64,000 bases of DNA, taken from contig NZ_CANDNU010000003.1 of assembly GCF_947387495.1 (NCBI RefSeq), positions 18,190-82,189 on the forward strand, read 5' to 3'. The notes below the pieces were generated by a model, which ran no database searches, was not told where the DNA came from, and was given only the letters and a program-made list of their open reading frames with translations. Positions 29,338 through 39,457 of this stretch are shown here, piece by piece. A program made the translations under genes and the position numbers. This DNA is from Limosilactobacillus difficilis. Lineage in GTDB: Bacteria > Bacillota > Bacilli > Lactobacillales > Lactobacillaceae. Numbering within the stretch: position 1 is the first letter of the stretch; each line of letters begins with the position of its first letter.

Positions 29338-31980
29338 TTGGCGATTACAGAATTGCAAGCCTTAGAAGAACATCGTTACTTTTACTTTGGCTTTGAATCA
29401 CACCCCACAGAAGACAGCCCCTGGCAGGCAACACCGGTTACTGCGTATTCAGATAATCTTGTCCAGTGGGAAACCATTGCACATCATCCAGAACTTGGTA
29501 ATCTCCGTGATGGCTACGTTAAAAAGATCGGTGATGTGTATTACATCATTGGTACTGATGATTTTTATAAGACTACCGACTGGATATCATTTAAAAGGCT
29601 TTCCTGGCTTAATGGCGTTAGTCAGTATCGTAATGTGTGGGCACCTGAACTCTTCCAGGATATTAGTGGCAACTGGCATATCGTATTCTGCGCTGGTAGT
29701 AATTTAGACGGCGATTTTGGCGTTTATGTTACTGACTTTGACCCGGCAACGGATTCGATTGGTACGACCAACTCACCAATTCAGATTCGCACTGATGACG
29801 ATGTAAATACCTGGCGGATTGACCCAGATATCACGCTCATCGATGGAGTTTATTACTTAGTGCTGGCCGGGAACTATGTTTTTAGCTCCCCTGATTATTT
29901 AGGGCCTTATCAAAAGTTCCCTGCTAATTTTGCCGCTACTCCTCAGAAATACGGGCGAAATTATAGTAATTTGGCTAATTGGAGCGAAGGGCCAGATATG
30001 TTCGTTGACGGCGACAGTGTAAGGCTGTTCGCTGACCAAACTGCTAGTGGCTTGGTATTTCGCTCAGCAACTAAAGATAATCTTTTTGATTGGTCTGATG
30101 TTGCTAAGACTCATGCGCATTTTGCAATGCGTCATGGGTCTATTTTGGTTAATGAAAAAGTCAGCGCTAAAACCGATGAAGATTTGAGTGACCTACCAAA
30201 ATTCGACACTCGAATGACTATTCAAGGTGTTCAAGCCGATTCACCAGTTGCTTTGACTTGCTACATGAAAAACAGCTTTGAGTATCAATATGAAGATAAT
30301 CAAACGAATCAAATTCAGTTTGTGGCCTATGATGATGGCTCACCGTCTTTTGCATATATTGCTAATGAATCGACAGTAATGTTTAACAATGACCTTTTCA
30401 TAATCAAAAACATTGAAGAGGACGATGAGGGAATTGGTTTGTACACTGTCACGATGATGCAGTATGTCAATAGTGAGATCGGTCGTGTTCGTCAACGCAA
30501 TACGCGAAGCGGAGTACTGACCTACTCTGTACAAGATGTGCTTGACTATTTCTTAAATGATAAGGTGGCCAACCCGTTTGGTTTCACCTATCAGGTGTTT
30601 GGTGATTTTGACAAACAGCAAATTGAAAATCTCGGTGCCTGCTCTGGTAAAGACATGGTTTCTAAAATTATTGAAACGTGGCCAGGAACGATTATTTACC
30701 CACACTGGAAAACGCTAAACGTGTTTGCCCCTGGATCGTTCGCTAAAAATTATCAACGACGAATCGTATATAAGTACAATTCTTCTGACATGAAATTGAC
30801 TGAAGACAGCACTGGCATTGTTAATCAAGTGCTGGCAATTGGTGCTACGAAAGAAGAAGACACTGACAATGAGTCTGCGGATAACAGCAGTTTATCAATT
30901 ACACACCCCGTAGAAACTATTACGACAGGAGTGGATAATACATCCACCTTTCAAGCTGACGCTAAGAAGTATCTTGGTGTTCCGTATGTTTGGGGTGGTC
31001 ATAATAAGGCTAATCCCTGGGCTGGCATGGATTGCTCTGGTTATGTTTCTCAGGTTTATCACGATTTTGGTATTGAAATTCCAGCTTATACTGTGTCGAT
31101 GGAATCAGATTTCTATACAATTCCACGATCCCAAGTCAAGGCTGGTGATGTCGGATTTTATGGGTCACATGGAAGTAGTTATCATATTGCCTTAATGCTG
31201 GATAACTCTACGATGATTTATGAACCACAGCCAGGGGAGTCTTGTAAAACGGCGCCGATTGACAGTTACTCACCCAGTTGGTTTGGGCGGAATGATCAAA
31301 TGCAAGCTAAGATCAACACTAAAAAGACTGAAACGGTCGAAGGCGAACACATTACTTATCATGACGATTACAGTGCTTCACAAGTTTCAACAACAGCTGA
31401 GTATTATTTCCAGCCGTTTATCGTTCAAGACAACCATTCGATTCAGCAATGGGGATTGCACCCAGGTGAAGATGTTCAAGACGACCGTTTCAAAGATCCA
31501 AATGCGATGGCAGCTTATGCATTAAAACAGCTGAATACTGATCCGACAATTAGTGTGGAAGTTGTTATGCATACTAATATCCAACCAATCCCAGGAGAAC
31601 AGGCGTATCTTACGATTCCCGAGCGAGGAACGTTAGCAACAGGTAGCTCGTCTACTACCTCGTCTACTACACAGAGTGCTTATAACACCACAGTGACTGC
31701 GGTTGGTTTTACCTGGTATCCATTTGACTCAGCTCAGGGAACAGATATTACGTTTGATAACTTGCAAGCGTCAATATTGCACGCTAATACCACGTCGTAT
31801 ATCAATTCCCGCCTGGAAAAGCTTGCTAACCAGGTGCTTGATCGAATGCCGGAAATTTATTACTCCAGGTCTGATCCGTCCGCCACTCAGCAGGTTTCTA
31901 ACGGTGCCATTTGGGTTCGACCAGCAGAAGATGATGTAACTGATGATGAAGAAAAAGGAAGTGATAACAGTGGCAAATGA
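29338..31980 (+). CDS. Tail-tip protein: GH43-like propeller, endopeptidase scaffold, NlpC/P60
   Basis: 880 residues from TTG at 29338 (7 bases after AAGGAGG). Residues about 10-285 form a GH43-like five-bladed propeller: RDGYVKKIGDVYYIIGT (Asp near 58), NVWAPELF, RIDPDITLIDGVYYLV (Asp near 162) and WSEGPDMF (Glu near 217) carry the three expected acids. About 290-500 is a prophage tail-endopeptidase-like scaffold. About 535-650 is NlpC/P60, with DCSG (Cys near 566) and YHIALM (His near 617). A Ser/Thr linker and helical tail follow. It should cut both a wall glycan and peptide; substrates unknown. Confidence 0.88.
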   Translation: MAITELQALEEHRYFYFGFESHPTEDSPWQATPVTAYSDNLVQWETIAHHPELGNLRDGYVKKIGDVYYIIGTDDFYKTTDWISFKRLSWLNGVSQYRNVWAPELFQDISGNWHIVFCAGSNLDGDFGVYVTDFDPATDSIGTTNSPIQIRTDDDVNTWRIDPDITLIDGVYYLVLAGNYVFSSPDYLGPYQKFPANFAATPQKYGRNYSNLANWSEGPDMFVDGDSVRLFADQTASGLVFRSATKDNLFDWSDVAKTHAHFAMRHGSILVNEKVSAKTDEDLSDLPKFDTRMTIQGVQADSPVALTCYMKNSFEYQYEDNQTNQIQFVAYDDGSPSFAYIANESTVMFNNDLFIIKNIEEDDEGIGLYTVTMMQYVNSEIGRVRQRNTRSGVLTYSVQDVLDYFLNDKVANPFGFTYQVFGDFDKQQIENLGACSGKDMVSKIIETWPGTIIYPHWKTLNVFAPGSFAKNYQRRIVYKYNSSDMKLTEDSTGIVNQVLAIGATKEEDTDNESADNSSLSITHPVETITTGVDNTSTFQADAKKYLGVPYVWGGHNKANPWAGMDCSGYVSQVYHDFGIEIPAYTVSMESDFYTIPRSQVKAGDVGFYGSHGSSYHIALMLDNSTMIYEPQPGESCKTAPIDSYSPSWFGRNDQMQAKINTKKTETVEGEHITYHDDYSASQVSTTAEYYFQPFIVQDNHSIQQWGLHPGEDVQDDRFKDPNAMAAYALKQLNTDPTISVEVVMHTNIQPIPGEQAYLTIPERGTLATGSSSTTSSTTQSAYNTTVTAVGFTWYPFDSAQGTDITFDNLQASILHANTTSYINSRLEKLANQVLDRMPEIYYSRSDPSATQQVSNGAIWVRPAEDDVTDDEEKGSDNSGK

Positions 31981-34606
31981 TATTTTGCAACCGCATAGTG
32001 ATGAAACAGTGTCTAAAAACATTGCCGACCATAAGCGGCCATTGCAAACATCGGTCATGTCAAATGGCAAGTGGTATAACATCAGTAACACTTTGTTACA
32101 GATGAATGACCGTGAAGATCTTCATAAGGTTTCAAAAATCGTTCAGCAGCACCAAGCGGATATTACTAATGCTGAAAAAACTGCCAACGATGCGCATAGT
32201 GAAGCCCAAAAGGCTATCGATAATAGCACGGTGGCTTCTAACGCCGCTTCTGAAGTAAGTACTGCGGTCAGCGATGCTAAGTCTACAGCTTCTGATGCGC
32301 ATTCAGCGGCGGTAACTGCACAAAGCAATGCTAGTGCGGCATTGTCAACAGCAAGCGGGGCAATTCACTCTGCTGAAACTGAAATTGACAAGGCTAAAGC
32401 TAATGCTTCAACAGCTTTGTCGACGGCTAATGTGGCTAGTAATGCCGCCAGTTCTAATGCTTTAGAAATCAGTAAGACAAACAGTGCAATTGCACTGAAA
32501 GCTGATTCTTCGGCAGTAGACGTAGTAAAGTCACAGGTTACTAGCACTTCTACACTAGCTAGTCAAAATGCTAACGAGTTGCAAACAAAGGCTAATGAAT
32601 CTGATGTAGATGCACTGAAGAAAACTGTTGATACTCATACCACAGAAATTGATCAGAACAGCAAGCAGATTGCTTTGAAAGCTAATTCTTCTGATGTGGA
32701 CGAAGTTAAGAAAACAGTGACTAGCCAAGCCGCTGAGATTTCAGCAACCAGCAGTGAAGTAGCTACTAAGGCTAGTCAAACGACAGTTGACAGTTTGTCG
32801 GGAGCTGTGTCGCAGAATACTGCATCGATTAAGACGAACGCCGATAATATCACCAGCAAGGTTACCCGTGATGATGTTTCGGGGATGCTGAAAGACGGTA
32901 GTTATGCAACGGAGAAATACGTCCAAACTACTGCCAAGCAAACTGCTGATAGCTTTAATCAGAGTGTCGTAGATCTGAACGGTAAAATCACAAACGTTAA
33001 CCAGTCTATCGATGGACTGCGGACTGATGTAAAGGGTAAAGCTGACCAGTCAGCACTAACGCAATTGTCAGGTGTGGTTGATTCTAAAGTTTCTAGCAAA
33101 GACTTTGAAACTGAACGCACGCAACTTAGCAATGCGATTAATGATCGTGTTTCTAAAGGTGATGTGATCAGTCAGATCAATCAGGAAGCTGGTGGCAACA
33201 CCTTGATTCAAGTAGCAAACGGAAAGGGGGAGTTGCTTTTGGACGCTGATAGTACGGTATTTTCTGGGAAGGCATTTATTCCGGGGGCTTCGATTGCATC
33301 ACTAAGTGCTGATAAAATCACTGCCGGCCTTTTAAATGGCGTAAGTTTACAGATTCATGGTCTCGATGGTGTTACCACTTACACATTAACAAAGAATGAT
33401 CAAGATATTGTTTATAAGACAGGTATTAGTCCAATTACAGGAAAAAAGTTTGGCTATAAAATTGTAGTAGCTCATGGCAAAAATCCGGAAAAAGAAGGCA
33501 CAAAGACTTTAGCATTTGATTATGCTAATGAAGTCGATGGGGATAATGGCACAGCTGCAATCGAAAAGCAGTTTAATGATGACTTATCAAAAGCTCAGAA
33601 AGACGCTACGATTCAAAAGAGCGAGGAGTACAATTACTCAACTCTAATTGATGACACAGGGTTAAAAACTAATAATGCTCAAATTCTCGGGGGCAGTTTA
33701 GTTTTAAGCAGTGGAGATAATAATGAGACCCGGTTAGACAAAAAAGGATTGGTTTCGTATCAATCCGTTTTAGGTAAAATAGACTCACCTGGTGGTCCAA
33801 TTGCTCCACAGAATTATTTCCGTAATTCTCGTTTCTGGAATGGTACTTTGTCATTTAGTGCTTCTATCAATCCACTGAAAAATGCTGAATGGTCAGAACA
33901 TGTATCGTCCATTTATGGCACGCCTTTTGAAGATGGAAACTATTATGATACTGACTTGCATATTAATGCTAGTGGAAGATTACAACTTGGAGCTAACAAT
34001 GACGATGAGTTGATTCTTCTTTCTGAGAATCCAACTTATACTCATCCTGATGGAACACTAGCAGAAAAATATGTTGATATTAGCAACGAAACCACAAGTG
34101 GCTTTTGGTTTAGAAATAATGTGTACTCTGAAAAACAGGTTGGCGGTGACCAGTTAATCGTATTTAATGGCGGCACTACTCATGGCCGCTTTGATTTTAA
34201 TGAGAACTACACTACTTATGAAAACGGCGACGCTAACGGCTTTTGGATCAAAGACACTGATCTGTGGGTCGATGGTACGGTTCACGGCGGTAGCTGGGTT
34301 CAAACCTCCACGCTTTCTAAGAAGACTAACCTCACAAAGCTGGATCCTCAAAAAGCTTTAGACACTATTAATAATACTGACATCTACGATTATCAGTACA
34401 AGCGTGACGGCAAAGATGGTCGTCATTACGCTTCACTGGTAATTGATGATGTACATGAAAAGCCCCAGACGAAGACGCCTGAGGCTTTTGTTAGTGCTGA
34501 AGGCGATGGTCGTGATGATGGGACACAACTTGCTTACTTGACTGCTGCTGTGCAATTGATTGATCAGCGACTAAAGAAACTGGAGGATAAAAATGGATGC
34601 GAATAA
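31970..34606 (+). CDS. Tail fibre / baseplate protein with C-terminal chaperone-like domain
   Basis: 878 residues from GTG at 31970. About 40-420 are long Ala/Ser/Asp coiled-coil repeats (KANASTALSTANVASNAAS). SLSADKITAGLLNG near residue 445 is a marker of phage tail fibres. After a beta-rich section the last 110 residues (STLSKKTNLTKLDPQKALD, then YQYKRDGKDGRHYASLV) resemble intramolecular chaperone (S74-type) domains that trimerise and may self-cleave. Likely receptor-binding part of the baseplate. Confidence 0.85.
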   Translation: MANDILQPHSDETVSKNIADHKRPLQTSVMSNGKWYNISNTLLQMNDREDLHKVSKIVQQHQADITNAEKTANDAHSEAQKAIDNSTVASNAASEVSTAVSDAKSTASDAHSAAVTAQSNASAALSTASGAIHSAETEIDKAKANASTALSTANVASNAASSNALEISKTNSAIALKADSSAVDVVKSQVTSTSTLASQNANELQTKANESDVDALKKTVDTHTTEIDQNSKQIALKANSSDVDEVKKTVTSQAAEISATSSEVATKASQTTVDSLSGAVSQNTASIKTNADNITSKVTRDDVSGMLKDGSYATEKYVQTTAKQTADSFNQSVVDLNGKITNVNQSIDGLRTDVKGKADQSALTQLSGVVDSKVSSKDFETERTQLSNAINDRVSKGDVISQINQEAGGNTLIQVANGKGELLLDADSTVFSGKAFIPGASIASLSADKITAGLLNGVSLQIHGLDGVTTYTLTKNDQDIVYKTGISPITGKKFGYKIVVAHGKNPEKEGTKTLAFDYANEVDGDNGTAAIEKQFNDDLSKAQKDATIQKSEEYNYSTLIDDTGLKTNNAQILGGSLVLSSGDNNETRLDKKGLVSYQSVLGKIDSPGGPIAPQNYFRNSRFWNGTLSFSASINPLKNAEWSEHVSSIYGTPFEDGNYYDTDLHINASGRLQLGANNDDELILLSENPTYTHPDGTLAEKYVDISNETTSGFWFRNNVYSEKQVGGDQLIVFNGGTTHGRFDFNENYTTYENGDANGFWIKDTDLWVDGTVHGGSWVQTSTLSKKTNLTKLDPQKALDTINNTDIYDYQYKRDGKDGRHYASLVIDDVHEKPQTKTPEAFVSAEGDGRDDGTQLAYLTAAVQLIDQRLKKLEDKNGCE

Positions 34607-34730
34607 ATTAGTTAAAAAATTAGGCATTCGTATTGGTGAATTGGAACTGGAAAACACAATGTTGAAAGTCCAATTGGAGGAGGCAAAAGATAATGGCGAT
34701 CAAAGTCAAAAATCTGGATCTGCAAAATGA
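34593..34730 (+). CDS. Small coiled-coil protein
   Basis: A 45-residue helical frame (LGIRIGELELENTMLKVQLE) behind CTGGAGGATAAAA, overlapping both the fibre gene and the next baseplate gene. Function unknown; the small size and helix suggest a bridging peptide. Confidence 0.5.
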   Translation: MDANKLVKKLGIRIGELELENTMLKVQLEEAKDNGDQSQKSGSAK

Positions 34731-35172
34731 GCCAACACCCTTTCAGAATGACCAGGCTTATAAGCAGAAAAATCACAACTGGGCTGTACTGAGAAATTCA
34801 TGGACATCAGTTGCTGAGCAAATTGATCAAGCCCTGAATGGCTACGATATTCGAATGGCCAACATGATCCATAGTGTTGCTCAGCCTAATGAAGTGGTTG
34901 ATGCACGCGTCGATGCTTACGGTAAGAAATATAACTTACTAAAAGATCGTTTGGACGCGGACCAGCTTGCCGGTGTTACTACTATTGATTCGTCTGAGTA
35001 TGGTATGCCAAACGCCGAGAGTGATATTAGTGAGATTTTACAGATTAAAGATCTGACATCCACAAGCGCAAAACTAAAGTACCAGATTATTAAAGATGGC
35101 CTTAAAGTTCAGCTTCCCATGTGTGGGCTGGAGATCACTACCCTTAGTAAGATTGAGGTGGATGAAGCATGA
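34693..35172 (+). CDS. Baseplate-associated protein
   Basis: A 159-residue protein with ANMIHSVAQPNEVVDARVDAYGKKY, a phrase common in N-terminal parts of Lactobacillus baseplate proteins. GGAGGAGG ribosome site. Overlaps neighbours on both sides. Confidence 0.65.
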   Translation: MAIKVKNLDLQNEPTPFQNDQAYKQKNHNWAVLRNSWTSVAEQIDQALNGYDIRMANMIHSVAQPNEVVDARVDAYGKKYNLLKDRLDADQLAGVTTIDSSEYGMPNAESDISEILQIKDLTSTSAKLKYQIIKDGLKVQLPMCGLEITTLSKIEVDEA

Positions 35173-35342
35173 AACATGTAAAACTAATGAAAGCTGACAG
35201 CTTTGGAAATGAAGACCAGGTCCTACCGGAAACTGACTCTGCTTCAGTAATCGGCTTAGACACTCAACTCAAAACGATCAATCAAAGGTTGAAAAACATT
35301 GAAAATCAACTAAACCAGATTAATCGTAATCGAAACAGATAA
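35169..35342 (+). CDS. Small coiled-coil protein
   Basis: A 57-residue frame with a C-terminal heptad-like helix (LKTINQRLKNIENQLNQINR). Coupled to the upstream gene by a 4-base overlap. No family. Confidence 0.55.
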   Translation: MKHVKLMKADSFGNEDQVLPETDSASVIGLDTQLKTINQRLKNIENQLNQINRNRNR

Positions 35343-35354
35343 GGAGATAAAATT

Positions 35355-35861
35355 ATGGCTGATAAAGATGTTTACTTAAAAAATGATAGCGGCGACACTT
35401 TGCTCCCAGCTTCTGACTGGAATATCTTGCAAAACAAACCGAGTAACCTTGTTACCAGTAATATGATGCCAACCGCTACAGGCTGGATGACAGATGGTAT
35501 TGCCTTCGAAAATGGTGCTTATGACTGGGACCACGGGACAGCTGGTGCTAACACGTGTTATCGTTACGTTGATTTTGGCAGTTTCAAGCTTGTCGAACTT
35601 AATGTCCACATTGCTTTTAACAAAACAATTCCAAAGGGGCAAGAAATTCTAGCTGTACAGTGGCCAGATATCATCAAGCCTGATACTCGTGTCCACTCCT
35701 GGTACTTCGCAGGTGAAAATGCAACTTACTTTGACGACTGGGACGGTCCTTCAGGCCACAATGTTTGGGTTTATTTTGGTAATGCTGGCACTTCTGATAC
35801 CAATACTCTATATGCTAATGCTGAGCTTTCCATGCACAAGACTTACATCACGACCGCCTAA
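35355..35861 (+). CDS. Beta-rich tail/baseplate protein
   Basis: A 168-residue aromatic-rich, beta-rich protein with strong AAGGAGATAAAATT ribosome site. Gene position among baseplate genes suggests a receptor-binding or accessory fibre head. Not recognised. Confidence 0.6.
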   Translation: MADKDVYLKNDSGDTLLPASDWNILQNKPSNLVTSNMMPTATGWMTDGIAFENGAYDWDHGTAGANTCYRYVDFGSFKLVELNVHIAFNKTIPKGQEILAVQWPDIIKPDTRVHSWYFAGENATYFDDWDGPSGHNVWVYFGNAGTSDTNTLYANAELSMHKTYITTA

Positions 35862-35873
35862 GGGATGATTCTT

Positions 35874-36263
35874 ATGAGGAGAACTGTGTATCTTATTGAG
35901 ATCGGAATAGAGACAATTGCAATTGGCTTCTATATGTTCCTTGACCATATGGCAATGCGTGATGACCCTCGCAGTCCAGCGGTTCATGCAATGCACCAAT
36001 TAAATGGCACAAATTGGGCCGCAATAATGGTTATTTTTGGAGCAGCGATTATTGCTTTAGCACTAGTTGGCTACAGTAGCACAAGATTCATGTCATATGT
36101 CCTGATATTTGCAGGCGCGTTATGGTTCTTGTACTCGGTAGCCTTTTTTATTGCCGATTTAGACTTTGAACAGTTAAAAATTTCCACAATTTTGTCGTTT
36201 GGTGTATTTGTGGAGATTTTAACGGTTGCCTGGTTTAGTGATGATTGGAGGGGGCATCGGTAA
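35874..36263 (+). CDS. Four-span membrane protein at the lysis border
   Basis: A 129-residue protein with four hydrophobic spans (IGIETIAIGFYMFLDHM; WAAIMVIFGAAIIALALVGY; YVLIFAGALWFLYSVAFFI; ILSFGVFVEILTVAWF). It precedes the holin cassette and may help lysis or modify it, which is inference. ATG at 35865 is an alternative start. Confidence 0.65.
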   Translation: MRRTVYLIEIGIETIAIGFYMFLDHMAMRDDPRSPAVHAMHQLNGTNWAAIMVIFGAAIIALALVGYSSTRFMSYVLIFAGALWFLYSVAFFIADLDFEQLKISTILSFGVFVEILTVAWFSDDWRGHR

Positions 36264-36265
36264 AT

Positions 36266-36592
36266 GTGGGTAATTACATTCAAGATCTACTAATTGCTGG
36301 TGTCGGTGCCTTGATTACTGCGCTTTTTAATTTTTACGGCACATCAAGCAAGAACGCTACTGATCGGGAGGGCATATACGCAAAGTATAGCCAAACCTTA
36401 GTAGATCGGATTAATCAGCAAAATGAGATGATTAGTCAGCAGACAACGACGATTAATCATCTTCAACTTCAAGTAGAAACTTTGCAAGCACAGAATGATC
36501 GGCTACATGAACAAATCAAATCATTGATTCAAAAGGTCAATAAGCTGTCACGTGTTGAAGAGAAAACTGAGGAGGAAATTAATGATGAATGA
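36266..36592 (+). CDS. Membrane-anchored coiled-coil protein of the lysis cassette
   Basis: 108 residues from GTG at 36266 after GGAGGGGG. One span near the N-terminus (LLIAGVGALITALFNFYG), then a long coiled coil (QTTTINHLQLQVETLQAQND) and an acidic tail. It overlaps the holin start. Possibly a holin partner; the topology resembles small antiholin-like or spanin-like accessory proteins, but no family is recognised. Confidence 0.6.
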   Translation: MGNYIQDLLIAGVGALITALFNFYGTSSKNATDREGIYAKYSQTLVDRINQQNEMISQQTTTINHLQLQVETLQAQNDRLHEQIKSLIQKVNKLSRVEEKTEEEINDE

Positions 36593-37031
36593 AATTATCA
36601 ATGCCATTCCGGAGTATGTACTAACCGCCGTTATTTCAGCGGTTTTTATTTTTGCAATTAAGTATGTTCGCACTTACGTACATGGCAAGGCTTTACACGC
36701 TAAAACGGTGCAGTCAAAGGAACTTTGGTCATTTATTGATCAGGTATCCGAAACAGCTGTGACGTCCCTGGTGGGTACTGATAAGGCCGGTGATCAGAAG
36801 TTCGAAGATGCTACGAAGCTGGTCCAGGACGCGCTTAAGAAACAAGGCTTCACAACTGTGGATGTTAAGCAGATCGAAGCAGCTGTACAAGCGGCCTATG
36901 AAAAGTCACCACTGACGCCAACGGCTACACCAGAAGCTGGAAAAGACCCAGTGTTGGAAGCCATTAAGACAGCTCCAAACCGAGCCAATGATATTAGTAA
37001 GGAGGCGCAGTCATGTCAATCTGTACAGTAG
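36582..37031 (+). CDS. Holin, LL-H type
   Basis: 149 residues from ATG 36582 (36585 possible) after GAGGAGG. One N-terminal span (VLTAVISAVFIFAIKYVRTY) followed by a soluble helical domain with ALKKQGFTTVDVKQIEAAVQ matches LL-H family phage holins. It forms the membrane lesion releasing or activating the lysin. The C-terminus overlaps the lysin gene. Confidence 0.8.
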   Translation: MMNEIINAIPEYVLTAVISAVFIFAIKYVRTYVHGKALHAKTVQSKELWSFIDQVSETAVTSLVGTDKAGDQKFEDATKLVQDALKKQGFTTVDVKQIEAAVQAAYEKSPLTPTATPEAGKDPVLEAIKTAPNRANDISKEAQSCQSVQ

Positions 37032-38272
37032 ATGTTTATTCCGGAAGCTCCGATAGTATTATTCGTGACAGTCACGCGCAAGGCGTGATCATCAAGGCGA
37101 CTCAAGGGACAGGCTATGTCAATCCAGCATGTAATCATCAGTGGGACTTAGCTGGTTCTCTAAACAAGCTACGTGGTCTGTATCACTATGCTGGTGGCGG
37201 CAATCCAGAGAGCGAAGCGCAGTATTTCATCAATAACACCAAGAACTACGTTGGCAAAGGTATTCTGATTCTTGACTGGGAATCATACCAAAACGCTAGT
37301 TGGGGTAACACCAGCTGGGCTTATCGTTTTGTGAATGAAGTTCATCGTTTGACCGGTGTTTGGCCACTGATCTACGTGCAAGAGTCCGCGCTCTGGCAAG
37401 TTGCCAATTGTGCCAACATCTGCGGTGTGTGGGTAGCAAAATATGCTTCTATGAATTGGAACAGTTGGGTTTTGCCAAATATGAACGTTTCCCACGGAGC
37501 CTTTGCCGCTTTGACTGGCTGGCAGTATACCGGTGGTGATATGGACCGGTCAATCTTTTTCATTAATGCGACAGAATGGAATCGCTTGGCTAACCCGGCT
37601 GGCAATTCAGGCTGGCAAGGCTCTGGCGATAACTGGCAATACTATGAAAAAGGTGCAGCAGTTAAAAGCGACTGGCGCAAGATTGACGGCAAGTGGTTCC
37701 ACTTTGATGGCAACGGTAATGCGCAGACAGGTTGGCAAAAGATCAATGATCATTGGTACTTCTTCAATGATAAACATGATGGTGCCTACGGCAGTGCTTT
37801 AACCAGTTGGCAAAACATTAATAACAAATGGTACTACATGGACCCTACGAATGCCTGGTGTGCTACTGGCTGGCAGAAGTTAGACGATCGCTGGTTCTAC
37901 TTTGACACCAAAAATGCTTGGCTGATGTCCGGCTTGCAAGTAATCAACGGTCACACGTACTACTTGAATCCGAAACATGATGGTACCTTTGGTGCTGCCC
38001 TAACTGGCTGGCAGGAATGCGACGGCAAGAAATACTACTTCGACAAGAGCAACTGCTGGGCGGTCACTGGGAAACAGACCATTGACGGCGTTGAGTATGT
38101 CTTTGCAGACAATGGATCTTTGCAAGGACAAAAACAACAGCCGGTTCAACCAAATCCTAACCCAGTGAAAAAGAGTACGTTGTCAGACGCTGATCGTCAG
38201 GCAATCGAAAACGATCTTAAACCGTACATTCAAGAGGTAGTGAAGCAAGAACTAGCTAACAATGGGAGGTGA
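37013..38272 (+). CDS. Endolysin: GH25 muramidase with wall-binding repeats
   Basis: A 419-residue endolysin. The GH25 domain (1-190) shows CTVDVYSGSSDSII with catalytic Asp, GVIIKATQGTGYVNP, and the DWES pair in GILILDWESYQ. Residues 205-365 are GWQ-x-x-x-x-x-W-Y-F-type repeats (about six to seven) like choline/glucan-binding modules. The tail is a charged helix. No signal peptide, so it depends on the holin. Confidence 0.92.
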   Translation: MSICTVDVYSGSSDSIIRDSHAQGVIIKATQGTGYVNPACNHQWDLAGSLNKLRGLYHYAGGGNPESEAQYFINNTKNYVGKGILILDWESYQNASWGNTSWAYRFVNEVHRLTGVWPLIYVQESALWQVANCANICGVWVAKYASMNWNSWVLPNMNVSHGAFAALTGWQYTGGDMDRSIFFINATEWNRLANPAGNSGWQGSGDNWQYYEKGAAVKSDWRKIDGKWFHFDGNGNAQTGWQKINDHWYFFNDKHDGAYGSALTSWQNINNKWYYMDPTNAWCATGWQKLDDRWFYFDTKNAWLMSGLQVINGHTYYLNPKHDGTFGAALTGWQECDGKKYYFDKSNCWAVTGKQTIDGVEYVFADNGSLQGQKQQPVQPNPNPVKKSTLSDADRQAIENDLKPYIQEVVKQELANNGR

Positions 38273-38276
38273 CTAG

Positions 38277-38909
38277 ATGAATGACGTTAAAGCATTGTCA
38301 CCGCTAATCCAAAAGCGCACTGAAGGTGTACAGACTTATCTCTTTCAACTTATGCAAAATAACCGGCCGGCTTTTCCAGAAGATAAATATCGGTATGTCG
38401 CTTCTTTTGCGACTTCTGATTCTTTGGTTAAGCAGGTCGATATGAAAATTAATCAAGAATTAATCGAGTTTGATTCTGACCAGATTCTTGATTTGCCAGC
38501 AGGCGTTTATCGGCTCGAAATCTATGAGATGATCAACGATGCGATTCACGCTATCTTTCCATCTGATCGTGACTTCAAGTTTCAAGTGCTTTACAACACG
38601 CTGGACTTACCAACAGGTAAAGTTTCATCACTGACACTAGACGAGTTCAAAAAGCAGTTTACCGACCTAGCTAAGCATATTTCAACCGGCACTTTTGAAT
38701 CGCCGAAGTTCAAAGCCGGCGAGGTTACCACTGTTGATCCTGATCAACCAGCATCGGTTGAGATGGTAACTGCTGACGATGGAACGGTGACGATTAACTA
38801 TCACATTCCACGAGGAAAAGATGGCGATAGCTGGAAACCTTACATTGCAACCGATGGACACTGGCATATCAAACTTTTAGATAAACCAACAGAAAGTGAG
38901 GAAAACTAA
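38277..38909 (+). CDS. Baseplate/fibre protein with shared C-terminal module
   Basis: A 210-residue protein. N-terminal 115 residues are a BppU-like or structural domain ([14 protein letters not shown]). The C-terminal [15 protein letters not shown] module is repeated in the next gene. Downstream of the lysin, where Lactobacillus phages sometimes keep extra receptor-binding genes. Confidence 0.65.
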   Translation: MNDVKALSPLIQKRTEGVQTYLFQLMQNNRPAFPEDKYRYVASFATSDSLVKQVDMKINQELIEFDSDQILDLPAGVYRLEIYEMINDAIHAIFPSDRDFKFQVLYNTLDLPTGKVSSLTLDEFKKQFTDLAKHISTGTFESPKFKAGEVTTVDPDQPASVEMVTADDGTVTINYHIPRGKDGDSWKPYIATDGHWHIKLLDKPTESEEN

Positions 38910-38911
38910 TT

Positions 38912-39445
38912 ATGGCATTACAAGCAGATATTGATTTAGGCGTTGTCGCACGTGGACCAAAGGGTGAAACTGGCCCTGTCGGACCTCAAGGCCCCGAAGG
39001 TAAGCAAGGCCCTCAAGGTGAGCAAGGAATTCAAGGCAAGCAAGGGGAACAAGGGGTTCCGGGTCCACAAGGCCCAGCCGGTAAAGGATTCAATGTTGAT
39101 AAGACTTATCCTTCGGTTGCTGAAATGAACGCCCATTTTGCCGATGACATCAAAGAGGGCGACATGGCAATGATCGCCAGCAACGTTGATGACCCTGATA
39201 ACGCTAAACTTTATATTCGGTCTAACGATACGATGAAATTCTTGGCGGACTTATCTGGTGCACAAGGTATCAAAGGCGATAAGGGTGACCAAGGCCCTCA
39301 AGGCGAACAAGGGATTCCGGGAACTACAGGTGCACAAGGCCCAACCGGTGAACGTGGACCGGTTGGCTTCACTTACGAACCCTACATCGCTGACGATGGC
39401 AATTGGCACATCAAGCTAGTAAACCCTGACGGATCCACTAACTAA
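38912..39445 (+). CDS. Collagen-like phage fibre protein
   Basis: A 177-residue protein with Gly-X-Y repeats at 15-55 and 117-152 ([16 protein letters not shown]), separated by a globular part. The end [19 protein letters not shown] repeats the previous gene's C-terminus. Likely triple-helical fibre that binds the cell. Confidence 0.82.
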   Translation: MALQADIDLGVVARGPKGETGPVGPQGPEGKQGPQGEQGIQGKQGEQGVPGPQGPAGKGFNVDKTYPSVAEMNAHFADDIKEGDMAMIASNVDDPDNAKLYIRSNDTMKFLADLSGAQGIKGDKGDQGPQGEQGIPGTTGAQGPTGERGPVGFTYEPYIADDGNWHIKLVNPDGSTN

Positions 39446-39457
39446 GGAGGTGGTCCT

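Noticed and set aside
38936-39445. Repeated GPxG-coding DNA as a possible CRISPR or tandem-repeat array
   Set aside because: It encodes collagen-like Gly-X-Y repeats in frame; no CRISPR spacers or repeats are seen anywhere in the window.
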